DNA of 64,000 bases from Thermoactinomyces sp. DSM 45892 (GTDB lineage Bacteria; Bacillota; Bacilli; Thermoactinomycetales; Thermoactinomycetaceae), in NCBI RefSeq assembly GCF_900107305.1, contig NZ_FNPL01000003.1:1-64000 (forward strand), read 5' to 3'. The position numbers and the translations under genes were made by a program. Shown here piece after piece: positions 34,033-42,688 of the stretch; within the stretch, counting starts at the first letter, position 1, and each line of letters opens with the position of its first letter. The notes below the pieces were generated by a model. It was not told the DNA's origin, ran no database searches, and saw nothing but the letters and a program-made list of their open reading frames with translations.

Positions 34033-36455
34033 CAGGGCCAACACTATATGTTTTTAGAAGAGAAAAATTGAACCAAGTGATGTCGAACGATCTGCCAGAA
34101 GGGTTACCTTTACACTCTTGCGTCCTGAAAGAACAAATCAATGGTGAGGTATCTCTCACCTTTTCTATCCCTTCTGATCATATAGACTCCAAGAACGTTC
34201 AGATAGGAGACCACATTGTCCTGAAAGATCTAGATGCGATCTTTCGGGCTTTTTTTATTGTGGATGAACAGGAAACACACAGTGACACGTTTACTCGTCA
34301 GTTTTATGCCGAGGATCTTGGCGTCAATGAACTGAATGATGAGATTGTAACTGATATTCGCCCTCAAAATACAAATGCTGAGACCGCTCTTTCTCGTATC
34401 TTGAAACATACCATTTGGAAAGTGGGACAAGTAGATAACCTAGGAATCAATAGTATGAATGTATATTACGAATCGGTCATGTCTGGAGTTAAGAAAATGC
34501 TCCAGACATGGGGAGGTGAGTTGAGATTTCGTGTCACCATGAACAGTCAGAACCAGATTACCGGACGATATGTGGATCTGTTATCGCAACTAGGCCGACG
34601 AACGGGAAAGCGATTCGAATATGGAAAAGACCTCACGAATGTGGAACGTGTGGTTGATATCAAAATGATCAAAACGGCCTTGTTTGGTAGGGGGAAGGGA
34701 GTAGAGGATGAGAACGGTACAGGATTTGGTCGTCGACTTAACTTTGCGGACGTGGAATGGTCGCAAGAAAGAGGCGACCCTTGCGACAAGCCCTTACATC
34801 AGGAGTGGATTGGAGATCCAGAGTCATTGGGTATTTGGGGACATGTGAGTCCAGATGGTTCGAAGCGTCATCGATTTGATGTCTTTACAAGCGAGGAAGA
34901 AACGGATGCAGAGAAACTCTTGCAGAAGACATGGGAAAGACTGCACGAGATCAAACAGCCCATGATTACGTATAAAATGGATGTCATTGATTTAGAACAA
35001 GTGTCCGCTCAAGAATACAAACATGAAGCGATTCGCTTAGGAGATTCTGTCTTTGTAATTGATCGGAAATTCTCTGTTGATGTCCAGTTGGAGGCTCGGA
35101 TAATTGAGCTGGAGAGGGATTTGATCTCCCCAGAAAATACAAAAGTGACCCTAGGCAATGTACTTGGGGATATAGGTTCATATGTAAAAGAGCTTCAAGA
35201 TGAGTTGAAAAAGAAAGTATCCATAGGAGATCCGATCGGTTGGCTAGAGGGAGCTCGGGATATAGAGAATATTGAATTCGAGCGATCTGGAGCCTATGTG
35301 TATATGAACGATGTGGATGGGTTATTGACTACAAACCGACCTAAAGGAAACATTGATCATCCACCAGATGCAGCTGTACAAATCAAATCAGCGGGTGTGC
35401 GTATAGCCAATAGTTTAAAGCCCGATGGTAGCTTTGATTGGAAGACATTCATGACGGCGGGTGGAATGATTGCCGACAACATCACTAGCGGTAAGATCCG
35501 AACCAATGATGTGGAGATCGGGGACGACGATGGAAAGGTCTTAATTAGTAGAGGGAGCGTCATAATCAAAGGCGGAGAGCTTGAGGTCTACTCTACTCCT
35601 AACGCCACCGATACTGGAGTAATGATCAAAGGAAATAAAATTTCCACAAACTTCGTGAAGAATCCAGAGTTCTTATTTCAGCCTAATGGAGAAGTAGACT
35701 GGTATCTGCATTCAGGTGTGAAATATGACACTTCCAAAAAAGTGACTGTCGATTGCTCAGAGAACATGAACTTTGTAGGAGTAAGTCAGTATCTGGATAT
35801 CTCCCATGAAAAAGCCACATTCCAAGCCTTGTTCAAGACGAATCAAATTGGAGGTTCTACTCCCAAACGGGCTCGGATTGTCTTGTACAACTTTGATGAA
35901 AATGGAAACCAATTGGAAAGCCGAACTCAGGTAGAAGAATTCTCTATTTATCAGGAGAATCTTCTTTTAACTATGTCAGTTGTTTTTCCAAAGGGTACGG
36001 TTAGATGCAAGTTGTGGGTACAGGTAGAGTTGAAAAAGAACGTGGAGAAAGGAATGGAGCTTCTCTGGGTGAAGGGAAATTATGATGACATTGTGACCCA
36101 ACAACAAATGTCTATGTATCCACGAGATGTTTACAATGTAGACTCAGTCCCGGAAATACAGATATTTCGGGCGAGTGTGGATCATTCTGGACTGGCCGCT
36201 AATGTATACAGAAACTGCGGAAGAATCCAATTTGATAAGCCATTCTCTCCACCTGAAGAAACGGGTAGTGTTTCGGTTTTATTAACCCCTAGCGAATCGA
36301 AATCAGTGGATTATCACGCCTCAGCCTACAATATTGATCGAACTGGATTTAATTTATTTATTAGAACGTTCACGGCTATTCCGGCTGGAACACTAGAAGT
36401 CTCCGGGCTGGCTTACCGGGCGGGTTATATGGCCAATATTGGATTATCGATTTAA
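34011..36455 (+). CDS. Tail tip / tail-spike-associated protein (Tal-like)
   Basis: 814 aa. Overlaps the previous gene by 22 nt; GTG 34011 lacks a ribosome binding site, while AAGGAGCG at 34017 would suit an ATT at 34023. The N-terminal ~380 residues (LPLHSCVLKEQINGEVSLTFSIP, HIVLKDLDAIFRAFFIVDEQE, FEYGKDLTNVERVVDIK) are the prophage tail endopeptidase/Tal family. A C-terminal beta-rich part may bind the cell surface. Confidence 0.83.
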   Translation: MEGAIFIAGPTLYVFRREKLNQVMSNDLPEGLPLHSCVLKEQINGEVSLTFSIPSDHIDSKNVQIGDHIVLKDLDAIFRAFFIVDEQETHSDTFTRQFYAEDLGVNELNDEIVTDIRPQNTNAETALSRILKHTIWKVGQVDNLGINSMNVYYESVMSGVKKMLQTWGGELRFRVTMNSQNQITGRYVDLLSQLGRRTGKRFEYGKDLTNVERVVDIKMIKTALFGRGKGVEDENGTGFGRRLNFADVEWSQERGDPCDKPLHQEWIGDPESLGIWGHVSPDGSKRHRFDVFTSEEETDAEKLLQKTWERLHEIKQPMITYKMDVIDLEQVSAQEYKHEAIRLGDSVFVIDRKFSVDVQLEARIIELERDLISPENTKVTLGNVLGDIGSYVKELQDELKKKVSIGDPIGWLEGARDIENIEFERSGAYVYMNDVDGLLTTNRPKGNIDHPPDAAVQIKSAGVRIANSLKPDGSFDWKTFMTAGGMIADNITSGKIRTNDVEIGDDDGKVLISRGSVIIKGGELEVYSTPNATDTGVMIKGNKISTNFVKNPEFLFQPNGEVDWYLHSGVKYDTSKKVTVDCSENMNFVGVSQYLDISHEKATFQALFKTNQIGGSTPKRARIVLYNFDENGNQLESRTQVEEFSIYQENLLLTMSVVFPKGTVRCKLWVQVELKKNVEKGMELLWVKGNYDDIVTQQQMSMYPRDVYNVDSVPEIQIFRASVDHSGLAANVYRNCGRIQFDKPFSPPEETGSVSVLLTPSESKSVDYHASAYNIDRTGFNLFIRTFTAIPAGTLEVSGLAYRAGYMANIGLSI

Positions 36456-36477
36456 GGAGGTGAGGAGGGGTGTAAAT

Positions 36478-36756
36478 ATGGGAGAGAATCAGATTCAAGA
36501 ACTAGTTTCAAAACTAGATCGACTGGATGAAAGGTTAGACCAGATGCAGACTGATATAGCAGTAATTCGAGAGAAACAATCCAATGAAGTCTATCGCCTT
36601 CAGATGGACATAGAGAGATTGGAAATAGATAGCAGGGATATACGACAAGAGTTGAAACAACTTCATGAAAAAATATCAAACCGAGATCGAATGCTGGTGG
36701 GAGCTTTACTGGCAGCAGGTCTCGGTCTTTTTGTGTGGATCATTCAACGAGGATAA
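36478..36756 (+). CDS. xhlA: XhlA-like holin partner
   Basis: 92 aa from ATG 36478, with GAGGAGGGG upstream. A long coiled coil (LVSKLDRLDERLDQMQTDIAVIREK...) is followed by one C-terminal transmembrane helix (LVGALLAAGLGLFVWII). This is the architecture of hemolysin XhlA, a membrane protein of the lysis cassette. Confidence 0.88.
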   Translation: MGENQIQELVSKLDRLDERLDQMQTDIAVIREKQSNEVYRLQMDIERLEIDSRDIRQELKQLHEKISNRDRMLVGALLAAGLGLFVWIIQRG

Positions 36757-36771
36757 GAGAGGGATATGTAT

Positions 36772-36993
36772 ATGAAAGATAAACAGAGGTGGAAAAATAA
36801 AGGTTTGTGGGTCAGTCTATTATCTGTGGTTCCGATTATTTTAGGAGCGGCAGGTGTGGATGTATTACCAGAACAATTGGCATCAGGAAAAGAAGCTGTA
36901 ATGTCTATTCTTGGTTTTCTTGTTGTTCTTGGAGTTTTGAGTGATCCGACAACTACAAATCAAGGATTTCTAGATGATAAGGAGGATATTTAA
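36772..36993 (+). CDS. Phage holin
   Basis: 73 aa from ATG 36772; an ATG at 36766 is too near GAGAGGG. KNKGLWVSLLSVVPIILGAAGVDVLP and a second hydrophobic segment GFLVVLGVLSDPTTTNQGFLDD match the phi-LC3-type holin family, which ends in 'GLSDS..A'. It times membrane permeabilisation for the amidase encoded next. Confidence 0.9.
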   Translation: MKDKQRWKNKGLWVSLLSVVPIILGAAGVDVLPEQLASGKEAVMSILGFLVVLGVLSDPTTTNQGFLDDKEDI

Positions 36994-36994
36994 T

Positions 36995-37801
36995 ATGGCA
37001 TACTTGATAGCATTAGATGATGGTCATGGGCTTGGACCCAAACCAACATTAGGAAAAAGAACCCCCAACATTTCTGGTGTTGGGGTTATCTATGAAAATC
37101 AATTTAACCGAGCGGTCGTTAACTATTTAGATACAGAGTTAAAAAGGTGTGGATTTCGTACCATTCTTGTGGCACCAACGGATGTGGATACACCGTTATC
37201 TACTAGAATAGCAACAGCGAATAGGGCTAAAGCAGATGCTTATATCAGCTGTCACTATAATGCTGGAGGTGGCGCTGGAGTTGAAACTTTTTATCACACT
37301 GGATCGAGTAGAGGTAGACGTTTAGCAACTTGTATTCACAACCAAGTGACAAAGGGAACACCGCAAAAGAATCGGGGACTAAAGTCGGGTAACCATCTTT
37401 GGGTGATCCGAAAGACAAATATGCCAGCCACTCTCATCGAATTTGGTTTCATGGATGATCCGGGTTTAGTTGAGGCGAAGCGTATGATTGATCCAGCATT
37501 CCAAAAAGAGTGTGCAGTAGAGACGGCAAAAGGCATCTGTGAATACTTTGGAGTGTCGTACTCAACCAGTTCATCTAGTGCTTCCTCCACATCTATGCCA
37601 TCATCTTATCCGGGATCTCTTATCCGAAAGGGATCACGAGGAGAATATGTAAAGATGATTCAGCGTGCACTGGGTGGACTTTCAGTTGATGGGATCTTTG
37701 GACCCAAAACTCAAAATGCTGTGAAGGTGTTTCAAAGGAAGAATGGGCTGTCTGTTGACGGTATTGTTGGACCACTGACATGGAATAAGTTGTTCCCCTA
37801 A
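36995..37801 (+). CDS. N-acetylmuramoyl-L-alanine amidase endolysin
   Basis: 268 aa from ATG 36995 after AAGGAGG. Residues ~1-185 are an Amidase_3 domain: DDGHG (zinc His), ENQFN (Glu), SCHYN (His) and IEFGFMDD (catalytic Glu). After a Ser-rich linker (~190-205) comes a peptidoglycan-binding domain (GEYVKMIQRALGG, VDGIFGPKTQNAVKVFQRKNGL, VDGIVGPLTW). It degrades the host wall at lysis. Confidence 0.95.
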   Translation: MAYLIALDDGHGLGPKPTLGKRTPNISGVGVIYENQFNRAVVNYLDTELKRCGFRTILVAPTDVDTPLSTRIATANRAKADAYISCHYNAGGGAGVETFYHTGSSRGRRLATCIHNQVTKGTPQKNRGLKSGNHLWVIRKTNMPATLIEFGFMDDPGLVEAKRMIDPAFQKECAVETAKGICEYFGVSYSTSSSSASSTSMPSSYPGSLIRKGSRGEYVKMIQRALGGLSVDGIFGPKTQNAVKVFQRKNGLSVDGIVGPLTWNKLFP

Positions 37802-37864
37802 ACATATAACCCGCCGAGCTAATGCCTGATGAGTAAGAAATAAAGGACGATTAATCGACAAACA

Positions 37865-37893
37865 AAAGCAGGGACAATTCATCCCTGCTTTGC
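37865..37893. terminator. Bidirectional terminator
   Basis: AAAGCAGGGA and TCCCTGCTTT around a short loop. It closes the phage late operon on one strand and the regulator/peptide locus on the other. Confidence 0.85.
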
Positions 37894-37937
37894 TCATAAA
37901 ACATATTGATAACTGCACAGTATCCATATTCATTCAT

Positions 37938-38000
37938 TTACGTATCATCGTCATCTCCATACATCCAAGTAGATGGAGAAATCAGATAATTATACTTCAT
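37938..38000 (-). CDS. 20-aa candidate signalling peptide
   Basis: ORF MKYNYLISPSTWMYGDDDDT, overlapping the last codons of the regulator gene in another frame. AGTGAGGTGG lies about 6 nt upstream of the ATG, so it can be translated by coupling, and a terminator follows. Small peptide genes directly behind TPR/XRE regulators are the rule in RRNPP quorum systems (Phr, PapR, NprX, AimP). Against it: no secretion signal is visible, and the run of four Asp is unusual. No homologue is known to me. Confidence 0.45.
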   Translation of the reverse strand: MKYNYLISPSTWMYGDDDDT

Positions 38001-39357
38001 ACAGGACCACCTCACTCTGCACAGGTATGAAGAAATCTTTTTGAAGGTGATGCATCTTCTCCAGACAATCACGTTTCTGTTTACTTTCATTTAGTTTATC
38101 AAAACAATCAACCAATTTCCATAAAGCTGCATATTCCCTCTGTCTGAAGTTGTATTTTTCGGAGATTGTAATCGATTTTTGATAGTAATTAAGAGCTTCT
38201 AAGAGTTGATCCTGCAACAAATAGACATCTCCCATTACTATGAGTGTTTGAGACAATCGGAATGGGTCAGGATTCTCTTGCTCGAGTTGTATGGCTTTGT
38301 TTAGATGATAGATAGCCTGTTTCCAATCTTTTTTTGAGCTGAACAAAATACCTAAATAAGTATGGGCATCCATATGCCTGCGTGGGGAGTGGAGGTCTGA
38401 ATCTGAATCGATGGCAAGTACCAATCGATCGAATGCTTTGTTAAACATCTTTTGTTTCAAGTAAATGCTACCCGAAATAATGAGAAAATCAAGATAGTGA
38501 CCAATCATGCTATTATTAGATCGATTTCTAGCAATTTGCATTCCCTTTCTACAACATTGATGAGCCTCTGCATACATTTTTGAGTCACGCAAGAGGATAG
38601 ATCGATGTTTGTAGAGGTTGAACACGGAGGTATCTTCGTGGCTACTGTCTAACTTCTCCACTTCGGGCCATATTTGGTCCAGTAATCGGGAGGCTTGTTC
38701 ATTTTGAGAGGACTTTGATAAGTACATGACCTTATTGCCCAAGAGATGATATTTGATTTCTTTTCCCTCTTTTGTTTCATCATAAGAGTCCAATCCTAAG
38801 TCTACATATTGCAATGTTTGGTCGAGGTTATTGGTTTTATAGCTACATCGAGCTAGTTCTTTATAACATCTAGCTATAATATTGTCCGATGGATTGTGAT
38901 TGTACTTCTTTTTGCAGAGCTCAATTGCGAGAAGATATTTTTCCTTGGCCCTATCATAATCTTTCTCTTCATAGAAGATTCGGCCGTATAGAAACACAAC
39001 ACAAATCATTAAAGGATGATATTCCTCAAATTCAAATCTCCCTAGTTGCTTTAAGGCAATAGATTGATACCCTAGGTCAATGATATGTCCAACTGCATCT
39101 AATTGATCAGAGTACTCTACTAAATTTCTCCTCACTTCTTGGGCTTTTTTGAGGATCTCGTCCTCCGTTAGTCCCAATTTCTCCAGATAAATCTCAATGG
39201 TTCTTGAGGCAAACTTCCCTTTCGCTTTTTCGATATTACTAATGGTTGATTTTGAGATTAGGTAGTCTTCCAAATCCCCCATGCTTTTACCCAGTTCCTT
39301 CATTCGTCTCCTTCTCAACACATACCGAATGGCATCATTTTCTAGCTGAAAATCCAT
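37990..39357 (-). CDS. XRE-TPR regulator of RRNPP type
   Basis: 455 aa from ATG 39357, with AAAGGTGGAG upstream. Residues ~1-65 are a helix-turn-helix (MGDLEDYLISKSTISNIEKAKGKFASRTIEIYLEKLGL). The rest consists of tetratricopeptide repeats (e.g. FYEEKDYDRAKEKYLLAIELCKK, DAHTYLGILFSSKKDWKQAIYHLNKAIQLE, ALNYYQKSITISEKY). Size and order match Rap/NprR/PlcR/AimR-like peptide-sensing regulators. It is divergent from the gene at 39597 and lies between phage lysis genes and the biosynthetic cluster, so it could govern either. Confidence 0.88.
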   Translation of the reverse strand: MDFQLENDAIRYVLRRRRMKELGKSMGDLEDYLISKSTISNIEKAKGKFASRTIEIYLEKLGLTEDEILKKAQEVRRNLVEYSDQLDAVGHIIDLGYQSIALKQLGRFEFEEYHPLMICVVFLYGRIFYEEKDYDRAKEKYLLAIELCKKKYNHNPSDNIIARCYKELARCSYKTNNLDQTLQYVDLGLDSYDETKEGKEIKYHLLGNKVMYLSKSSQNEQASRLLDQIWPEVEKLDSSHEDTSVFNLYKHRSILLRDSKMYAEAHQCCRKGMQIARNRSNNSMIGHYLDFLIISGSIYLKQKMFNKAFDRLVLAIDSDSDLHSPRRHMDAHTYLGILFSSKKDWKQAIYHLNKAIQLEQENPDPFRLSQTLIVMGDVYLLQDQLLEALNYYQKSITISEKYNFRQREYAALWKLVDCFDKLNESKQKRDCLEKMHHLQKDFFIPVQSEVVLYEV

Positions 39358-39596
39358 ATAACTCCACCTTTCATCGATCTTGTTAACAACATACAAGAAA
39401 TTGATTGATAAATCAAACTGTTTATTCAGTTCAGTAAACAAAGTGTGGTTTTAAGTGAAAAATGAGAGGAGTAAGGTCATAAAAGTCCCCATATATGTTC
39501 CACCGTGCAAAGTATAACTTACACAGTAGAATCATAGATTTATGGTTCTGATTTAATCTATAATTCGGATAACAGAATTAGAAATGAGGTGATTTA

Positions 39597-39929
39597 TTGT
39601 TAAAACTGAGACTGGAAGGTCCAGACAAGCAAATTGATGCGTTTTTGTATGAGTTGGATCGCAATCCGAGCGTGGAAATACATGAGTCAAAAGACGATTG
39701 TGAAATACAAAATGGAGAGATTAGCTCTTACTCACAATGCTCGATCAGTCACGCTCCTCAAGAGAGGGTGGACATCATCGAAATGGAAACCGTTGATGGC
39801 TTGATAATCCGTCTTCCATTGCTAGATGTAATGAGAGTAAGGATTGGAGATGATGTAACATTTTTTTGCGGGAAGAGTTACGACATTTTCGCAGACAACA
39901 AAAAAGGCCACCGCACATGGCCTGAGTGA
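39597..39929 (+). CDS. Small protein, DUF3970-like N terminus
   Basis: 110 aa, TTG start after GAGGTGAT. LKLRLEGPDKQIDAFLYELDRNPSVEIHESK resembles the short DUF3970 family of phage and plasmid proteins. The second half (VDGLIIRLPLLDVMRVRIGDDVTFFCG) is unassigned. It is divergent from the TPR regulator, so it is a candidate regulatory target. Confidence 0.6.
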   Translation: MLKLRLEGPDKQIDAFLYELDRNPSVEIHESKDDCEIQNGEISSYSQCSISHAPQERVDIIEMETVDGLIIRLPLLDVMRVRIGDDVTFFCGKSYDIFADNKKGHRTWPE

Positions 39930-40003
39930 ATACAAAATCAGATACATAGGAGGTAGACAAAACAGAGTTATTCTCCTATACGTTTAGTATATCATGGATG
40001 TAA

Positions 40004-40040
40004 AAAACGAACTGCATCCAACACGGATGCAGTTCGTTTT
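40004..40040 (+). terminator. Strong terminator, group IIC intron target
   Basis: A perfect 16-bp stem (AAAACGAACTGCATCC and its complement) with a 5-nt loop ending in TTTT. The group IIC intron begins 2 nt later, as expected for this class. Confidence 0.9.
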
Positions 40041-40042
40041 CA

Positions 40043-40694
40043 GTGCGCCCGGCATGGGTGATAACTTGGTGGTGAAAGTCCACTACAGGCTTGGCAGTAG
40101 GAACTGTTAGCTCAAGGCAAGGGTGTCCACCGTGAGGTGGAATCTGAAGGAAGCCGGCGGCAAAATCCCGAACCGACGTACAGAAACTACATAATAAGGC
40201 TGATGACGAGCGGACGAGTTTGCTGAACAAAACAAAGTCCAATACTGCCCGAGCTCTATTCAGTAAATGTAGCGGTTACATGGGACGAAGGTTATCATTC
40301 TTACCCGGGGAGATCTGGACGGTATGCTCTAGCAGGGAATCAAATGTATCCCCATGAGTAACCCATACCGTGAGGTATTGCTGAACGACCAGAAGTCAGT
40401 TTAAGTCATAGTACTGTTGATCCTACCGAAAGGATAGGCTAGGGAAGGACTTGACGGTAAATCATAATCTTGCGTTAAGAGGGCAATTCATGGTGAAAGC
40501 AGATAACCCGTAAGGGGCTACCCAACAGAAAATAGGGTGGAACCCGAAGATAAAAGTTGGGAGCGCTGAGTGAATCCTACGCTTAACAATACGAAGTTGA
40601 TACTTCCATTATTGATTTACCGAACCGCCGTATACCGAACGGTACGTACGGTGGTGTGAGAAGACGGGGGTTAGTCACCCCCTCTTACTCGATT
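40043..40694 (+). ncRNA. ORF-less group IIC intron
   Basis: Begins GTGCGCCCGGCATGGGTG and contains the class C landmarks: AAGGGTGTCCACCGTGAGGTGG, GAATCTGAAGGAAGC, and TTCTTACCCGGGGAG. Domain V at 40622-40655 (GAACCGCCGTATACCGAAC, then GGTACGTACGGTGGT) is the same as I remember for the Oceanobacillus iheyensis IIC intron. Domain VI follows (GGGGGTTAGTCACCCCC...CTTACTCGATT). Domain IV has no reverse transcriptase: only ~200 bp without an ORF. It needs a maturase in trans, or is dead. Confidence 0.9.
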
Positions 40695-40887
40695 GACTAT
40701 TTCTTACTGAAATCCTACTGTAAATACTTCCATAATCGATCTACTAGAGCTCTGTAACCATTACATTGCCTCCTTGGGTGAAGAGCTGATTGACCTTCTT
40801 AGAGATGCTCAGCTGACTATCAGGATTCTAGCCTGGAAATTATATTGATGTTTTTGGAGTGTTGAATGTAGATTGACAGCACACAAA
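40695..40887. other. Interval with a short unassigned open frame
   Basis: A 44-codon stop-to-stop frame on the plus strand (ending ...LIDLLRDAQLTIRILAWKLY) lacks a start codon and a ribosome binding site. It may be the tail of a lost gene. Nothing else is visible. Confidence 0.35.
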
Positions 40888-42129
40888 TTAGCGGTAGATA
40901 ATTTGCAAAATATTATCGTATTGTTTAACAAAGTCCTCAATATGCAATTGTTGTGTAGTGGGGAGTTGACCAGTTACTATACAAAAATAATCAAGATTCA
41001 AATCATCTTTTAAAAGAACAGAGCCTGGTGCTATGTGACAAAATACATCTAAGATCTCTGGCCTATTTCTTCTTAACTGATCCAAGCCGTTGACTTCTTG
41101 AATTACTCCAGAGCCTTTATGTGGTATATAATACTTAAAAAATAGTTGTTTAGATAGTACCCTCTTGTCCATTTTTTCTTTCGCTTCCACTAATATTTGT
41201 TCATTTTTGCTGATAAGTGCAGCGTAGTATACACTGTAGAAGTCGATTCCGGTTGCTCTACTAAATAAATCATAACTGTCTCCTCCACCCCCAGGACGAC
41301 AGGCTGTTTCTAAAATATAAGGGATTGCTTGGTGGAATCTAATCTCTGTATGAGTAGCACCACTCCCTATTCCAATAGCCTTAACAGCCTTGATCGATAG
41401 CGATATAATTTCTTGTTGCAGCAATGTATCTAATTTAGAATCTATATAATATAAACGATCAGAAAAATAGGGGCCTAGCAGACTGCCTTTAGAAAAAATA
41501 CATGAACAAATGGGATTACCGTTATACCAAATTGTGTCCACAGAAAACTCTTTTCCATCCAAATATTCTTCAACAATAAAGCCTGTGTCTTTTTGGCTCT
41601 CTTTGGCCATTAGAGTCAAATTAACAATATTTATTTTTTTAAGTTGTTCTCTAAGGTCTTGTTCGTCAATTACTTTTTTTACTCCACAGCTTGAATAACC
41701 TAGCGATGGTTTTAGTATTACTGGATATGATAGCTGTTGAATTTCGCTTGCAAGTTTGTAATATTCCCCTTGTGGTGTACGAACCCCTTTTTGTCTCCAT
41801 ATATCTTTCATTTTAAATTTGTTTCTAAAAATATCAGTAGATTTAGGAATATTTTGGCTGATATTAAACTCAGTTGCTAACAAAGTAGCCTGTGTTACAA
41901 ACATTTCTTGAGTGGTAAAAATTACAGAAGGCTTTCCTATGTTTTTTTCTATTATTTCCTTCGCTTTTGAATACTCACTGCGGACATCAACGTTAAAGGT
42001 ATAGTAGTTGCAACACCGCTTTTGATCGCTGGTTAATAAGAATAGTTCATCTTGGTTTTGATCAGCTATAATTTTCAATTTATTGAATGTAAACTCCGGT
42101 ACCTCAATACAGATAATTTTTTGATTCAT
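40888..42129 (-). CDS. ATP-grasp ligase (amino-acid ligase type)
   Basis: 413 aa, with GTGAGGT before ATG. Residues ~130-330 are an ATP-grasp domain: YPVILKPSLGYSSCGVKKV (Lys and glycine loop), FIVEEYLDGKEFSVD, and metal-binding ETACRPGGGGDSYDLFSRATGID. The N-terminal third is a pre-ATP-grasp Rossmann part. The layout is that of BacD/carnosine-synthase-like ligases, which join two amino acids with ATP. It is divergent from the main biosynthetic operon and related to the ligase at 46805, so it probably acts in the same pathway. Confidence 0.88.
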   Translation of the reverse strand: MNQKIICIEVPEFTFNKLKIIADQNQDELFLLTSDQKRCCNYYTFNVDVRSEYSKAKEIIEKNIGKPSVIFTTQEMFVTQATLLATEFNISQNIPKSTDIFRNKFKMKDIWRQKGVRTPQGEYYKLASEIQQLSYPVILKPSLGYSSCGVKKVIDEQDLREQLKKINIVNLTLMAKESQKDTGFIVEEYLDGKEFSVDTIWYNGNPICSCIFSKGSLLGPYFSDRLYYIDSKLDTLLQQEIISLSIKAVKAIGIGSGATHTEIRFHQAIPYILETACRPGGGGDSYDLFSRATGIDFYSVYYAALISKNEQILVEAKEKMDKRVLSKQLFFKYYIPHKGSGVIQEVNGLDQLRRNRPEILDVFCHIAPGSVLLKDDLNLDYFCIVTGQLPTTQQLHIEDFVKQYDNILQIIYR

Positions 42130-42337
42130 AGTGTTTACCTCACAATTTTTTTGATATCTTTAGTATTAGTTTGGGTCGATGTGTTATTTGTATGGTTAGA
42201 TGTTACCACATACAAACACCGTGGTCCTAACAGAGGGATCAAGCACTGCGAAAAGAGCTATTCCAATTGTATTATGGGTCATTTTATTTATCCACTAGAA
42301 TTTTTACAAAATAAGCATAAAACAATATTCCTTATAT
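42130..42337. other. Divergent intergenic region, left part
   Basis: About 200 bp between the leftward ATP-grasp gene and the MITE-like element. It must hold the ATP-grasp promoter. The plus-strand open frame through it has no ribosome binding site. I see no clear operator. Confidence 0.4.
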
Positions 42338-42346
42338 ATAACAAAA

Positions 42347-42615
42347 CAGGCCTATTGATTAACCAGAAACTGGAATAACCAGAAGGGATTTTCCCTAGAA
42401 TTGATGCTATGATGCTCCTGATATACAAACGATATTCTGTAGAACCAAGAAACCCTCTACTTTCTAACGCCGAAGCGATTTCCACGGCTCTATATATACG
42501 CTGTTCTTCAGGCACATCATAAACGATTGCTTCTCTTGTTTATAGCGGTTTATTGCCCCTTTTTATCAAATAAAGGTGCATTTTTATTCCGTTTATTGGT
42601 TAATCAACAGGCCTG
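42347..42615. mobile_element. 269-bp MITE-like element with 9-bp target duplication
   Basis: The ends are imperfect ~35-bp inverted repeats: left CAGGCCTATTGATTAACCA, right (reverse complement) CAGGCCTGTTGATTAACCA, with matching bases continuing inward. Each end is flanked by the direct repeat ATAACAAAA (42338-42346 and 42616-42624). There is no transposase. It therefore looks like a non-autonomous element moved by a transposase that makes 9-bp duplications. A minus-strand frame inside (RAVEIASALESRGF...) faintly recalls ECF transporter T subunits but is probably chance or a captured fragment. Confidence 0.8.
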
Positions 42616-42630
42616 ATAACAAAAAGACAT

Positions 42631-42659
42631 TTGAAAAAAAATATCTTGTATGTTAATGT
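42631..42659 (+). promoter_or_regulatory. Possible promoter of the biosynthetic operon
   Basis: TTGAAA (42631-42636), 17 bp, TAATGT (42654-42659), just outside the MITE duplication and about 30 bp before the first gene. The -10 is poor. Confidence 0.35.
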
Positions 42660-42688
42660 GTAATAAATTTAAACAAGGATGGTGGGAA

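Larger units (their letters stand above)
6626..37801. mobile_element. Siphovirus-type prophage
   Basis: Gene order is integrase, ImmA/ImmR, Cro-like, early regulators, recombination/replication, late regulator, terminase, HK97-type head, long non-contractile tail with tape measure, holin and amidase. Every module is present with intact ORFs, so it may be inducible. The coordinates give the span of recognised phage genes, not att sites. Confidence 0.93.

Noticed and set aside
40695-40887. Short frame after the intron as a precursor peptide for the biosynthetic cluster
   Set aside because: No start codon or ribosome binding site, opposite orientation to the adjacent ATP-grasp gene, and the cluster enzymes point to carrier-based rather than ribosomal synthesis.
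42288-42515. Minus-strand frame with RAVEIASALESRGF, like an ECF transporter T subunit
   Set aside because: It spans the MITE end and its duplication, has no start signal, and the similarity is short. Mentioned only under the MITE.
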